DNA of 64,000 nt from Puniceibacterium sediminis. GTDB lineage: Bacteria > Pseudomonadota > Alphaproteobacteria > Rhodobacterales > Rhodobacteraceae. The stretch spans positions 1 to 64,000 of the forward strand of contig NZ_FZNN01000005.1 in assembly GCF_900188035.1 (NCBI RefSeq), given 5' to 3'. Below are positions 17,088 through 26,841 of the stretch, in pieces. The position numbers and the translations under genes are program-made. The notes beneath the pieces are model-generated. The model saw nothing but the letters and a program-made list of their open reading frames with translations. It was not told the origin of the DNA and made no database searches. The number at the start of each line of letters is the position of its first letter. Within the stretch, counting starts at the first letter, position 1.

Positions 17088-18248
17088 ATGAAGACCATCT
17101 TGAAATCAGGCACGGCACTGCTGCTGGGGCTGACGGTTGCGGGCCAGACAGCGGCACAGACCATGATCACGGAAATCGGCGAAGGCGAAGGTCAGGTTAA
17201 TATCGTCGCCTGGCCCGGGTATCTGGAACGCGGCGAAACGGATGCCGCGTTCGACTGGATCACCGGCTTTGAGGAAAAGACCGGCTGCAAGGTCAACATC
17301 AAGAGCGCTAATACAAGCGATGAAATGGTCGCCCTGATGAACGAGGGCGGCTTTGATCTGGTCACGGCATCGGGTGACGCGTCACTGCGGATGGTCGCGG
17401 GCAAGCGGGTACAGCCGATCAACGTCGACCTGATCCCCAGCTGGTCCACCGTGGATGAACGGCTGAAGGAAGCCCCTTGGCATTATGTGGACGGCACCCA
17501 TTACGGCGTGCCCTACATGTGGGGGCCGAACGTTCTGATGTACTCCACCGACGTTTTCCCCGAAGCGCCCAAAAGCTGGGACGTGGTGTTCACGGCGATG
17601 GATTTTCCGGACGGCAAGCCGAACCAGGGCCGTGTGCAGGCCTATGACGGGCCGATCCACATCGCCGATGCGGCCAACTATCTGATGTTCCATCAGCCGG
17701 AACTGGGCATCACCTCGCCCTATGAGTTGAACGAGGATCAATATGCCGCGGCGCTTGATCTGCTGCGCGGGCAGCGCAAACTGGTCAGCCGCTACTGGCA
17801 CGACGCCTTTATCCAGATCGACGACTTCAAGAACGAAGGCATGGCGGCCTCTGGCACCTGGCCGTTCCAGGTAAACCTGCTGCAGGGCGACAAAACACCG
17901 GTGGCCTCGACCATCCCCGAAGAGGGCGCAACCGGTTGGGCCGATTCCACGATGATGCATGCAGACGCCGAAAACCCCAACTGCAGCTACATGTGGATGG
18001 AACATTCGCTGGCCTCGAACCTGCAATCCGATCTTTCGGTCTGGTTCGGCGCAAACCCGGCGGTTCCGGCCGCCTGCACCGACGGGCGCGGGATGCAGAC
18101 CGCCGAGGGCTGCACGACCAACGGCATGGACGATTTCGACCGGATCAAGTTCTGGACCACGCCGGTGTCCTCCTGCGAAAGCCAGGGGACCTGTGTACCC
18201 TATTACCGCTGGGTTTCGGATTACATCGGCGTCATTGGCGGCCGCTGA
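17088..18248 (+). CDS. Polyamine ABC transporter substrate-binding protein (PotD/PotF type)
   Basis: A 386-residue periplasmic binding protein of the spermidine/putrescine family. A signal peptide spans about residues 1-24 (MKTILKSGTALLLGLTVAGQ, cleaved near TAAQT). Family landmarks are VNIVAWPGYLERG (about 37-49), the FDLVTASGDASLRMV pocket segment, and VPYMWGPNVLMYSTD near 145. The ATG at 17088 has an AGGGGAG ribosome site. Several cysteines in the C-terminal half suggest disulfides in the periplasm. It is first in the potD-A-B-C-aldehyde dehydrogenase operon. Confidence 0.9.
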   Translation: MKTILKSGTALLLGLTVAGQTAAQTMITEIGEGEGQVNIVAWPGYLERGETDAAFDWITGFEEKTGCKVNIKSANTSDEMVALMNEGGFDLVTASGDASLRMVAGKRVQPINVDLIPSWSTVDERLKEAPWHYVDGTHYGVPYMWGPNVLMYSTDVFPEAPKSWDVVFTAMDFPDGKPNQGRVQAYDGPIHIADAANYLMFHQPELGITSPYELNEDQYAAALDLLRGQRKLVSRYWHDAFIQIDDFKNEGMAASGTWPFQVNLLQGDKTPVASTIPEEGATGWADSTMMHADAENPNCSYMWMEHSLASNLQSDLSVWFGANPAVPAACTDGRGMQTAEGCTTNGMDDFDRIKFWTTPVSSCESQGTCVPYYRWVSDYIGVIGGR

Positions 18249-18264
18249 ACCCCGACTGCCCCAA

Positions 18265-18287
18265 GCCCGCCGCCACTGGTGGCGGGC
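18265..18287 (+). terminator. GC hairpin after the PotD-type gene
   Basis: Arms GCCCGCC and GGCGGGC (an alternative fold pairs CCGCCAC with GTGGCGG), 16 bp after the stop and before the ATPase gene; no T-tract. It mirrors the hairpin after the other binding-protein gene and probably sets the expression ratio. Confidence 0.5.
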
Positions 18288-18304
18288 CACATTCTGGACA
18301 TCCC

Positions 18305-19288
18305 ATGACATCAGCAATCCGCTTTTCCGGCGTCTCACGCCATTATGGTGACGTGAAAGCCGTCGATACCCTCGATCTCGACATCGCCGAGGGTGAATTC
18401 TTTGCCATGCTCGGGCCATCCGGGTCCGGCAAGACGACAAGCCTGCGCCTGATCGCCGGCTTTGAACGCCCGACTGCCGGGGAAATCCGGATATTCGGTC
18501 AGATCGCGCAGGGCATTCCGCCCTACAAACGCAACGTGAACACGGTCTTTCAGGACTACGCGCTGTTCCCGCACCTCAACGTGCGCGACAACGTCGCCTA
18601 CGGGCTGATGATTGCCGGACAGCCAAAGGCACAGCGCCACAAGGCGGCGGATGGCGCGTTGGAAATGGTGGCCCTGGGCGGCTACGGGGACCGCAAGCCT
18701 TCGGAGCTTTCTGGTGGTCAGCGCCAGCGCGTCGCCCTTGCCCGGGCGCTGGTCAATCAGCCAAAGGCGCTGCTGCTGGATGAGCCGCTCGGCGCGCTCG
18801 ATCTGAAACTGCGCGAACAGATGCAGGAAGAGTTGAAATCCCTGCAGCGTAGCCTTGGCATCACCTTCATCTTTGTCACCCACGATCAGGGCGAAGCCCT
18901 GTCCATGGCCGACCGTGTCGCCGTCTTTAACAAGGGCCGGATCGTGCAGATCGGCGCGCCCGAGGATATCTATTACCGCCCGGAAACGCCGTTTGTGGCA
19001 GATTTTGTCGGCTCATCAAACGTGCTGCCACCAGAGTTTGTCGCGAAACTGACCGGAAAACACGCCTATGGTGCCCTCCGACCCGAGTCGGTCTTTCTGG
19101 CCGAACAGGGCCACAGCGCAATGGTGCGCAGTGTCAGCTTTCTGGGGGCCGCCACGCGGGTGAGCATGCAGATGGACAAGATCCCGCTCACGATACTGCT
19201 GCCCAAGGGCGCGGTAATCCCGAAGGCAGGCGATGCCGTGACGGTGGCTTGGTCCGCGGATGATCTGCATGTGATGGACCGCACATGA
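18305..19288 (+). CDS. Polyamine ABC transporter ATP-binding protein (PotA type)
   Basis: A 327-residue ATPase. Walker A is in GPSGSGKTTS (about residues 38-47), the signature is LSGGQRQRVALARAL (about 137-151), Walker B LLLDEPLGALD and switch VTHDQGEAL follow. A C-terminal TOBE-like domain spans about 245-327. The ATG at 18305 follows the hairpin; a longer upstream frame in this phase overlaps the potD-type gene and is not real. It overlaps the permease start by four bases (ATGA). Confidence 0.93.
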   Translation: MTSAIRFSGVSRHYGDVKAVDTLDLDIAEGEFFAMLGPSGSGKTTSLRLIAGFERPTAGEIRIFGQIAQGIPPYKRNVNTVFQDYALFPHLNVRDNVAYGLMIAGQPKAQRHKAADGALEMVALGGYGDRKPSELSGGQRQRVALARALVNQPKALLLDEPLGALDLKLREQMQEELKSLQRSLGITFIFVTHDQGEALSMADRVAVFNKGRIVQIGAPEDIYYRPETPFVADFVGSSNVLPPEFVAKLTGKHAYGALRPESVFLAEQGHSAMVRSVSFLGAATRVSMQMDKIPLTILLPKGAVIPKAGDAVTVAWSADDLHVMDRT

Positions 19289-20226
19289 GCGACAGCGCAC
19301 TCATCAACCGCCGGGGCGGCGCGCTGGCCCAGCTTTCAGATACGCTGTGGCGCAGGCCGGGGCTGCTGATCTTTCTGCTGATCCTGCCGCCCGCGCTGTG
19401 GCTGGGGATCATCTATCTGGGATCGCTGTTCGCCCTGCTGGCGCAAAGCTTTTTCTCGATCGACGAATTCACCGGGATCATCCAGTATGAATTCACCTTG
19501 AAAACATATGCCGAACTGTTTCGCCCGTCGAATTTCGACATCATCATCCGCACAGTGGTAATGGCCGCCGCAGTGACAATCGGGGCGGCGGTCATCGGCT
19601 TTCCCGTGGCCTATTACGCCGCCCGCTATGCCCGCGGCAAATGGAAGGCGATCTTTTATCTGGGTGTGATGATGCCGCTCTGGTCCAGCTATCTGGTCAA
19701 GGTCTATTCCTGGAAGCTGATCCTTGCCAAGGAAGGCATCCTGAACTGGCTGTTCGAAACCCTGCACCTCGGCGGGCTGCTGAACGCCTATCTGGCGATC
19801 CCGGTCATCGGGGGCAATTCCCTTTCGGTCAGTGCGACCGGCACGTTTCTGGTGTTCCTCTATGTCTGGATCCCCTTCATGATCCTTCCTATTCAGGCCT
19901 CGCTTGAACGGGTGCCACATACCATGATCGAGGCGTCCGGCGACCTGGGCGCGCGCCCGGCACAGACCTTTCGCCACGTGCTGTTACCACTCGCCCTGCC
20001 CGGGGTGATCGCCGGGTCGATCTTTACGTTTTCGCTGACGCTGGGTGACTACATCATTCCACAGATCGTCGGGTCGTCCCGCCGTTTCATCGGTCAGGCG
20101 GTCTATGCCTATCAGGGCACGGCCGGAAACATCCCGCTGGCCGCCGCCTTTGCGGTTGTGCCGATCCTTTTGATGGCCGTTTATCTCTGGGTCGCAAAAC
20201 GTCAGGGGGCGTTTGATGCACTCTGA
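19285..20226 (+). CDS. Polyamine ABC transporter permease (PotB type)
   Basis: A 313-residue inner-membrane permease with about six hydrophobic segments, the first at about residues 30-56. The EAA loop is [25 protein letters not shown] (about 214-238). A PotB-like N-terminal extension precedes the first segment. Four-base overlap with the ATPase and an 11-base overlap with the next permease show translational coupling. Confidence 0.92.
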   Translation: MSDSALINRRGGALAQLSDTLWRRPGLLIFLLILPPALWLGIIYLGSLFALLAQSFFSIDEFTGIIQYEFTLKTYAELFRPSNFDIIIRTVVMAAAVTIGAAVIGFPVAYYAARYARGKWKAIFYLGVMMPLWSSYLVKVYSWKLILAKEGILNWLFETLHLGGLLNAYLAIPVIGGNSLSVSATGTFLVFLYVWIPFMILPIQASLERVPHTMIEASGDLGARPAQTFRHVLLPLALPGVIAGSIFTFSLTLGDYIIPQIVGSSRRFIGQAVYAYQGTAGNIPLAAAFAVVPILLMAVYLWVAKRQGAFDAL

Positions 20227-21022
20227 CCGCGCGCCTCTTGGCCTCAAGATCGCAGCCGGGTTCGGCCTTGCCTTCATGCACCTGCCGATCCTGCTGATCT
20301 TTGTCTATGCCTTCACGACCGAGGATAAATCCTACCAATGGCCGCCCCCTGGCTTCACCCTCAAATGGTTCGCCGTGACCTGGGCGCGCCCCGATGTCTG
20401 GGAGGCACTTGGCCTGTCGCTGCAAGTCGCCAGCATTTCCACCATCATCGCGCTGGTGCTGGGCACGCTTTGCGCCGCTGCGGTCAGCCGCACACGGTTT
20501 TTCGGACGCGAGGCGATTTCCCTGCTGGTGATCCTGCCAATCGCCCTGCCCGGGATCATCACGGGTATCGCCCTGCGGTCCGCGTTCAACCTCGCGGATA
20601 TCCCGTTCAGTTTCTGGACCATCGTTCTGGGGCACGCGACCTTTTGCGTCGTGGTGGTCTACAACAATGCGGTGGCGCGGTTCCGGCGGGTGTCGGGCAG
20701 TCTGGTCGAGGCCTCTATGGATCTGGGCGCGAACAGTTTCCAGACATTTCGGTATATCATTCTGCCCAATATCTCGACCGCGCTGCTGGCGGGCGGAATG
20801 CTGGCCTTTGCCCTGTCGTTCGACGAGGTCATCGTAACCACCTTTACCGCCGGACAACAGCAAACCCTGCCGATCTGGATGCTCGAGGAACTTGTCCGCC
20901 CGCGCGAACGCCCCGTGACCAATGTCGTCGCCATGGTCGTCGTGCTGGTCACATTCCTGCCGGTCCTTGCCGCCTACACCCTGACACGGGGCACCGACAC
21001 GGTAGCCGGTCAGGGGAAATAA
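20216..21022 (+). CDS. Polyamine ABC transporter permease (PotC type)
   Basis: A 268-residue permease with about six membrane segments. The EAA loop is [22 protein letters not shown] (about residues 165-186), and the segment [16 protein letters not shown] near 206-221 is a PotC hallmark. I take ATG 20216 rather than the TTG one codon earlier. Its start lies inside the potB-type gene. Confidence 0.92.
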   Translation: MHSDRAPLGLKIAAGFGLAFMHLPILLIFVYAFTTEDKSYQWPPPGFTLKWFAVTWARPDVWEALGLSLQVASISTIIALVLGTLCAAAVSRTRFFGREAISLLVILPIALPGIITGIALRSAFNLADIPFSFWTIVLGHATFCVVVVYNNAVARFRRVSGSLVEASMDLGANSFQTFRYIILPNISTALLAGGMLAFALSFDEVIVTTFTAGQQQTLPIWMLEELVRPRERPVTNVVAMVVVLVTFLPVLAAYTLTRGTDTVAGQGK

Positions 21023-21053
21023 CCTGTGCAAATAACCAACTGGGAGAGTCTTG

Positions 21054-22478
21054 ATGGAAACCAATATGCTGATCGGCGCGTCTTTTGAGGCTGGCACCGA
21101 CACCGAAGAAACCGTTCTGAACCCGCGCACGGGCGAACTGATCCTGAAACTGCCAGAGGCGAACACCGGCCAGATCGACCGCGCGGTCGCGGCTGCACGG
21201 GCCGCTTTTGCGGGATGGTCACGCACCACGCCCGCAGAACGGTCGATCAAGCTGCTGGCAATTGCCGATGTGATCGAGGCCAACCTCGAAGAGCTTGCCC
21301 AGCTTGAGGCGCTGAACTGCGGCAAGCCGATCGATGCGGTGCGCAATGACGAAATCCCTGCCGTGGCAGATTGCTTCCGCTACTTCGCGGGGGCCGTGCG
21401 CAACATGCATACCTCTGCGGCGGGGGAATACATGGCCGGGCATACTTCGATGGTGCGCCGCGATCCGATCGGGGTCGTGGCATCCATCGCGCCGTGGAAC
21501 TATCCGTTGATGATGATGGCCTGGAAACTGGCACCGGCACTGGCCGGGGGCAACACGGTGGTGCTGAAACCCTCCGAACAGACCCCGCTGACGGCCATGA
21601 AACTTGCCCGGCTGATGGCCGATATCCTGCCCGAAGGCGTGGTGAACGTCGTCGTCGGTCAGGGTGCCAGTGTCGGCAACACCCTGATCAGCCACCCCGA
21701 TGTGGATATGGTTTCGATCACCGGCGATGTGGCGACGGGCAAAAAGGTACTGCAGGCCGCGTCTAAAACGGTCAAGCGGACGCATCTGGAACTGGGCGGA
21801 AAGGCACCGGTGATCGTGTTCGACGATGCCGATCTGGGCCGCGTCGTCGAAGGTTTGAAGGCCTTTGGCTATTACAACGCCGGTCAGGACTGCACCGCCG
21901 CCTGCCGGATCTATGCCGGTCCGAAGATCTATGAAAAACTGGTGGCAGAACTGTCCTCTGCCGTGTCCGACATCGTCTATGACAATGCCGATGACACGCT
22001 GAACGAAATCCCACCGCTGATTTCCCTGCGCCAGCGTGACCGCGTTGCCAGCTTTGTGGAACGCACCCGTGAACACAAGCATATGGAAATCACCACGGGC
22101 GGTAATCTGCACGGCGGGAACGGATTCTACTATCAGCCCACGGTCATCGCGGGCGCGCTGCAATCGGATGAAATCGTGCAACGCGAAGTCTTTGGCCCCG
22201 TCGTGTCGGTCACACGCTTTACCGACACCGAAGAGGCCGTCACATGGGCCAATGACAGCGATTATGGTCTGGCGTCGTCGATCTGGACGCAGGATGTTGG
22301 CCGGGCGTTGGATGTGTCGGGTCGTATGCGTTACGGCTGCACATGGGTGAACACGCATTTCATGCTGGTCAACGAAATGCCCCACGGCGGGATGAAACAG
22401 TCCGGCTATGGCAAGGACATGTCGATGTACGCGCTGGAGGACTACACCGCCGTCCGCCACGTGATGATCGCCCACTGA
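21054..22478 (+). CDS. Aminobutyraldehyde (omega-aminoaldehyde) dehydrogenase, PatD type
   Basis: A 474-residue NAD-dependent aldehyde dehydrogenase. The catalytic Cys is in [12 protein letters not shown] (about residue 281), the general base Glu is in LELGGKAPV (about 245), and the cofactor-binding start is in [18 protein letters not shown] near 145-162. The [10 protein letters not shown] sequence is typical of gamma-aminobutyraldehyde dehydrogenases (PatD/PuuC-like). It would oxidise 4-aminobutanal from putrescine to GABA. ATG 21054 has a GGGAGAG ribosome site. It ends the operon; a putrescine aminotransferase or oxidase is not adjacent, though the class III aminotransferase at 12174 could serve. 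Confidence 0.9.
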   Translation: METNMLIGASFEAGTDTEETVLNPRTGELILKLPEANTGQIDRAVAAARAAFAGWSRTTPAERSIKLLAIADVIEANLEELAQLEALNCGKPIDAVRNDEIPAVADCFRYFAGAVRNMHTSAAGEYMAGHTSMVRRDPIGVVASIAPWNYPLMMMAWKLAPALAGGNTVVLKPSEQTPLTAMKLARLMADILPEGVVNVVVGQGASVGNTLISHPDVDMVSITGDVATGKKVLQAASKTVKRTHLELGGKAPVIVFDDADLGRVVEGLKAFGYYNAGQDCTAACRIYAGPKIYEKLVAELSSAVSDIVYDNADDTLNEIPPLISLRQRDRVASFVERTREHKHMEITTGGNLHGGNGFYYQPTVIAGALQSDEIVQREVFGPVVSVTRFTDTEEAVTWANDSDYGLASSIWTQDVGRALDVSGRMRYGCTWVNTHFMLVNEMPHGGMKQSGYGKDMSMYALEDYTAVRHVMIAH

Positions 22479-22492
22479 TCCCCGGAAATAAC

Positions 22493-22562
22493 TGCGCCAG
22501 CCCGAACAACCCGGGCTGGCGCAGATCCATCGGTAAAGTGGCCGCCCATCGGGGCGGCCACT
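22493..22562. terminator. Two tandem hairpins between convergent genes
   Basis: First hairpin: 12-bp arms TGCGCCAGCCCG (22493-22504) and CGGGCTGGCGCA (22512-22523). Second: arms GTGGCCGCCC (22538-22547) and GGGCGGCCAC (22552-22561), with an extra A-T pair. Symmetry suits termination on both strands between the dehydrogenase and the TonB receptor, though no T-tract is present. Confidence 0.6.
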
Positions 22563-22577
22563 GCTGTGTGAGGGATA

Positions 22578-24713
22578 TCAGAAGTGCGAAGTGATCGAGA
22601 CGCTGATTTCCCGACCTGAGCCGTAGGAGCAGACATAGGCCGTCTGACACCCGGTCACATAGCGCTCATCGGCAAGGTTCGTGACGCTCAGATTGCCTTC
22701 CATCCCGTTGCGGAATTCGTAGCTGGCGGCCAGATCATAGATCGTGGAGCTGGGCACCCTCAGCGTGTTGGCCGCATCGGCATAGCTTTCGCCACGATGA
22801 CGGGCACCCAGACCCAGCGACAGACCGTCCAGTTCGCCCGCAAACGCATAGTTCGCAAAAAGCGAAATTTCCTTGCCCGGGTTCATCGTCGGTGCATTGC
22901 CAATCAGGGCTTCGTTGCTGTCTTTCGTCACTTCCACATCCAGGAAGGTCGCGGCACCCTTCATGCTCAGGCCATTGCCAAAGTCATACTGGCCCTCAAC
23001 TTCAAACCCGCGCGAACGGACTTCGCCCAGCTGCGCGAATGTCGGCCATGCACCGGTCAGAACGTTTTCCTGTCTGATCTGGAACGCTGCCGCAGCAAGA
23101 GAGAAATTGCTGCCCTGCGGTGCCCATTTGACGCCCAGTTCAACCTGGTGCCCGGTTTCCGGCTCTGTCACGCCACTGGACGGAGACGTGATCAGCGGGT
23201 TGAAGAAGCTCGAGAAAGAGGCATAGGGCGTCATCCCGCCCGCAGTCTCATACGCCACTGCAACACGATAAGAGGTCTCGCTGTCGTCACGCGCAAACGC
23301 GCCCGAACCGTCCTGTTCCGTCCAGACAAGATCGTGGCGCAGGTTCGCGGTGGCGATCCAGCCGCCGCCAAAGCGCATCTGGTCCTGAAAATACAGACCA
23401 ATCTGCTTTTGTGTGGTGATCGCATCCTGATAGGGCGCGTCCAGAACCGGGGTGCCGGGATTGGACGGGTTCACAACCGAATTGGTCCCAAACCCCGAGG
23501 CCTGCGTTTCATCCACCCAGTAGTACCGCGCGTCCAGCCCGAACAGCAGGTCATGCGAAACTGCGCCGCTGTCCACGGTGCCATATAGCCGCAAATCGGT
23601 CTGTGCGGTGCGCACCAGCGTGTCATGTTCAAACGCGACCAAGCTCAGCGTGCCGTCGGCATCTACCGGCGTGGTCGAATATCCCGTGTAGCCGTAGGGA
23701 TAATAAAAGCTTTCCTCTACATGGGCGACGCCGAGGCGACCGATGCCGGTAAAGGTAAAACCATTCGCCAATTCGCGTTCTACGATCGCGCTGACAGACG
23801 CCTGCTTGCGCGAATAGCTGTCCCAGTCAGAGTCGGAAAAGTTGGCATCGGGGTCGATATAGCCGAACTCGGACGTCGACTTTACCGTGCCATAATAGGG
23901 CAGGAAGGTGCTGCCGTTGTGCTGTTCGTCGGCGTAATGGATGTTGGCCAACAGGGTAACGTCGGTGCCGCCATCGGTTGAGAACTTGAAGGACGGCGCC
24001 AGCGTACCGCGTACGCCGTGGTTCATGTCGTCGTATTTGTCGCCGGCTTCGATCCGCCCGGTCACACGGTAGGACCGGCCTTCGCCAAGGTCGTCGCCGT
24101 AGTCCAGTTCGACCCAGCCGCCGGTGGCATCATTCAGACCGACCGTCAGTTCACGAACCTCACCACCGGGACGTTTGGAAACGTAATTGACGATACCCCC
24201 GGGGTTCGATCCGCCGTAAAGGGACGAAGACGGCCCGCGCAACACTTCGATCCGGCCAAGCGTGTAGGGATCAATAAAGAACGACCCGAAGGCAAAGGCC
24301 AGGTTCTGCGCATTGTCGAGGTAGATCCCGGTCTGGTCCGCCTGAAAACCACGGATCCGCAGCCAGTCGTAATCGTTGTCATCGCCGAAAACATCGGACG
24401 ACACACCGGCGGTATAGCGCAGCGCCTCGCTCACCCGGTCGGATTTGAAACGGTCGATATCCTCGCGCCCCAGTACGGATACGGATTGCGGGATTTCGCT
24501 GACCAGCAGCGGCACTTTGGAACCGGTCACCGTGGGCGGGTTCGGATCGCCGTTCACCGGGCCGGTGGCGTCTTCCTGATACTGCAGAACGATCGCTTCC
24601 AGTTCGAAGGGTTCGTCATTCGTCTGCGCCATCGCGCAAGGGGCTACAGACATCAGCAGAATGCCTGTCAGTGTCAGTTTTCCGATCGCGGCGGAATTGT
24701 AAGTTGTTTTCAT
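22578..24713 (-). CDS. TonB-dependent siderophore receptor
   Basis: A 711-residue outer-membrane receptor (FhuA/FpvA class). The signal peptide is MKTTYNSAAIGKLTLTGILL to about residue 29 (CAMAQ). A plug domain follows (about 60-165) with VPLLVSEIPQSVSVLGREDIDRF and the landmark IEVLRGPSSSLYGGSNPGGIVNYVSKRP. The barrel ends in aromatic SHF, the usual C-terminal signal for outer-membrane insertion. ATG 24713 has AAGGA upstream; a longer frame to 24992 is an artefact overlapping the AraC gene. It is last in the minus-strand iron cluster. Absence of siderophore biosynthesis genes nearby suggests uptake of foreign siderophores. Confidence 0.93.
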   Translation of the reverse strand: MKTTYNSAAIGKLTLTGILLMSVAPCAMAQTNDEPFELEAIVLQYQEDATGPVNGDPNPPTVTGSKVPLLVSEIPQSVSVLGREDIDRFKSDRVSEALRYTAGVSSDVFGDDNDYDWLRIRGFQADQTGIYLDNAQNLAFAFGSFFIDPYTLGRIEVLRGPSSSLYGGSNPGGIVNYVSKRPGGEVRELTVGLNDATGGWVELDYGDDLGEGRSYRVTGRIEAGDKYDDMNHGVRGTLAPSFKFSTDGGTDVTLLANIHYADEQHNGSTFLPYYGTVKSTSEFGYIDPDANFSDSDWDSYSRKQASVSAIVERELANGFTFTGIGRLGVAHVEESFYYPYGYTGYSTTPVDADGTLSLVAFEHDTLVRTAQTDLRLYGTVDSGAVSHDLLFGLDARYYWVDETQASGFGTNSVVNPSNPGTPVLDAPYQDAITTQKQIGLYFQDQMRFGGGWIATANLRHDLVWTEQDGSGAFARDDSETSYRVAVAYETAGGMTPYASFSSFFNPLITSPSSGVTEPETGHQVELGVKWAPQGSNFSLAAAAFQIRQENVLTGAWPTFAQLGEVRSRGFEVEGQYDFGNGLSMKGAATFLDVEVTKDSNEALIGNAPTMNPGKEISLFANYAFAGELDGLSLGLGARHRGESYADAANTLRVPSSTIYDLAASYEFRNGMEGNLSVTNLADERYVTGCQTAYVCSYGSGREISVSITSHF

Positions 24714-24784
24714 TGGGGCGTCCTTAGAAGGCACCGCCGGGCATAGCCAGCAGAGGGAGAGAATCCAATGACTGATAGATTTCG

Positions 24785-25663
24785 TCAGGTATGAATGTCT
24801 TGTAAAATTGAACCAAATTGATCGGAATCTTGTTGTTTTATCCAAGAGCCGGGCGCAAGACCGGTCGCGGCTTTGAACATCCGGTTGAAATGCGCCTGAT
24901 CGGAAAAGCCAGTGGCACTCGCCACTTCCACAAAGGGCATGCCCTGTTGCAGCAGATTCTTTGCATGGCCGATCTTCATTTCCATCACCCACTGATAGGG
25001 GGATTGTCCTGAAGTTTCGCGGAAGATCCGGGTAAAGTTGGTACGTGACATGCCTGTAACCGTGGCCAGATCACCAACGGAAATGCGGTGCTCCATATTG
25101 CGCCGCACGTAAAGGCCAAGCTGTTTCAGACGTGTTTCATGTGGGTCATCCGACTGGTCGGCGGAACCGGCCTGATGAAATAGCTCAAGGATCAGCGTCT
25201 CGGCCAGCCGTTCAATATGCGCCCTGGACCTGCGCGGGTGCTGCGCCTCTTCGACCAGCAGGTTGGTCAGCCCCGCCAGATCATCCCACTCGGTCAGAAA
25301 GATCGGCTTATCCAGCGGGGTGTTCGGCCCGATCAGCGCCTGTAGCCTGCGGTGGGACAGGTGCAGATCCAGATGGCGCAATTCGCCCGGTTGCTCGACC
25401 CTGCCCCAGACCTCCATCCCACCGGGGATATAGCAGCACGCGCAGGCCAGCGGCGCCGCGGCCTTATCCGCAGTCAGGCCCAGACGGCGGTCGTCCAGAA
25501 CAAAGACCAGACGGGGGTGCATCGAAACATAATGGCCCCCGGCCCGCGCCCGGCCACGGACACGCCAGTAATCAATCGTCATCTGGTCAAACGCCAGACA
25601 GCGCACATCGCAAAGCGGCTCAAACCCCCTTACAGACGTAAACATCCTTGGATGAAATGACAT
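24785..25663 (-). CDS. AraC family transcriptional regulator (siderophore-responsive type)
   Basis: A 292-residue regulator. Two C-terminal helix-turn-helix motifs lie at about residues 195-285, with RISVGDLATVTGMSRTNFTR and PFVEVASATGFSDQAHFNRM as recognition regions. The N-terminal 180 residues form an effector domain. Its position next to a TonB receptor and siderophore importer resembles PchR/RhrA-type activators that sense ferrisiderophores. ATG 25663 has AGAGGG upstream. It probably activates the receptor gene 70 bp downstream. Confidence 0.88.
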   Translation of the reverse strand: MSFHPRMFTSVRGFEPLCDVRCLAFDQMTIDYWRVRGRARAGGHYVSMHPRLVFVLDDRRLGLTADKAAAPLACACCYIPGGMEVWGRVEQPGELRHLDLHLSHRRLQALIGPNTPLDKPIFLTEWDDLAGLTNLLVEEAQHPRRSRAHIERLAETLILELFHQAGSADQSDDPHETRLKQLGLYVRRNMEHRISVGDLATVTGMSRTNFTRIFRETSGQSPYQWVMEMKIGHAKNLLQQGMPFVEVASATGFSDQAHFNRMFKAATGLAPGSWIKQQDSDQFGSILQDIHT

Positions 25664-25774
25664 GGAAACGCCCTCTGGTCCAATTGGCTGGGCGATCTCG
25701 CTGGCTGCCGCTTGTTGGCCCGGCCCGGACGTTTTGTCAACGACATGCCCCGAATTCCCGGCTATTTTGCGGCC

Positions 25775-26827
25775 TCACCGGATCCAATATGCCGAAAAAT
25801 ATGACCGGTCGGCGGGTTGACCCAGCGTTTCGCGAAAATGGCTTTTGGCCCGACGCGCCACATCCCTTTCGGCGGCGACCCAGACAAACCCATTGCCACC
25901 CGCCCCGGGCAGGTCGGCGTCGCTCAGATGATCCCACAGCGTTTCACCCCGGTCTCGCAGGACCCAGGTGATCGAAACCCCCTCTGGTGCCGGAATCAGG
26001 GAAACCGAGGTTTCGTCAGCAACCTCGATAATGGCCCTGCCCCGGCGTGTGGGATCGGACTGGCCCAGAATACGGGAAATAGCGGGCAAAGCCGTTTCAT
26101 CCCCTGCGATCAGCAGGTCATCACCAACGGGCATATCGCCGCCCCCCGGCCCCATGATGCCGACAGCTGCGCCGGGGCGCGCCGTTCTGGCCCAATCGGT
26201 TGTCCGTCCGCCGTCATGTTCAAAGACGTCAAAGGTGAACCGCCCTGCCACAGGATCCAAATCGACAAAGGTATAGACGGCACGATGCAGGCAATCGTCA
26301 CCGGCGGGCCAGACGGTCCGTCCATTTCCATTGATCCGTGGCCAGACCGGCGCGCGACCGTCAGGTGCCAGCAGCAGCGAAAAATGCATGCCCGGCCCCG
26401 CTGCCAGCGCCGCCGTCCCTGCGCAGTCCAGTTCCACCCGCAGAAACCGTGGCCCTAGCTGCCGAACCGTCACCACTTCGGCACCATAAAAGTTCGGCGG
26501 TGCCCCGGTTCGGGCGATATCACCGCTCCAACGCAGATGCTGCGAAATCCCGGGCTGCACACGGTCGATCATGTACAAAAGGTTTTCGCGCGCCTGATGC
26601 AGCGCGACATCATCCCTCGCGCAGAGAGTGACACAAAAGCCCGGCCCGTCGCAGTCTACCGTCGTTTGTGCCATCGGCAGCTCAACCATAACGCCAATAT
26701 GCGTCACGGTCACGGGAAGGTCGAATTCCTGTAGATGCGCGACGCAACCGGCCAGAAATCCATCCGCGATGGGGCCATTAAATCGGGTCACAGAGGTTCT
26801 GGAAAACCGGCAAGACAGCTCGTTCAT
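25775..26827 (-). CDS. Siderophore-interacting protein (FAD ferric-siderophore reductase) with DUF2218 domain
   Basis: A 350-residue flavoprotein of the ViuB/SIP family that releases iron from siderophores by reduction in the cytosol. The N-terminal DUF2218 domain is about residues 8-95. The FAD-binding domain starts near 115 (YGAEVVTVRQLGPRFLRVEL) and contains HRAVYTFVDLD. The NAD-binding domain includes LLIAGDETALPAISRIL near 238-254 and a C-terminal SYFSAYWIR typical of SIPs. It sits 15 bp after the ATPase gene, in the same operon. Confidence 0.9.
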   Translation of the reverse strand: MNELSCRFSRTSVTRFNGPIADGFLAGCVAHLQEFDLPVTVTHIGVMVELPMAQTTVDCDGPGFCVTLCARDDVALHQARENLLYMIDRVQPGISQHLRWSGDIARTGAPPNFYGAEVVTVRQLGPRFLRVELDCAGTAALAAGPGMHFSLLLAPDGRAPVWPRINGNGRTVWPAGDDCLHRAVYTFVDLDPVAGRFTFDVFEHDGGRTTDWARTARPGAAVGIMGPGGGDMPVGDDLLIAGDETALPAISRILGQSDPTRRGRAIIEVADETSVSLIPAPEGVSITWVLRDRGETLWDHLSDADLPGAGGNGFVWVAAERDVARRAKSHFRETLGQPADRSYFSAYWIR

Positions 26828-26841
26828 TTCACTTCTACCTC

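Noticed and set aside
24769-24787. TGAC-N11-GTCA dyad upstream of the TonB receptor
   Set aside because: Short arms and location over the end of the AraC gene; no clear match to a known iron box.
24714-24992. N-terminal extension of the TonB receptor
   Set aside because: It would overlap the AraC gene and bury the signal peptide; ATG 24713 has a good ribosome site.
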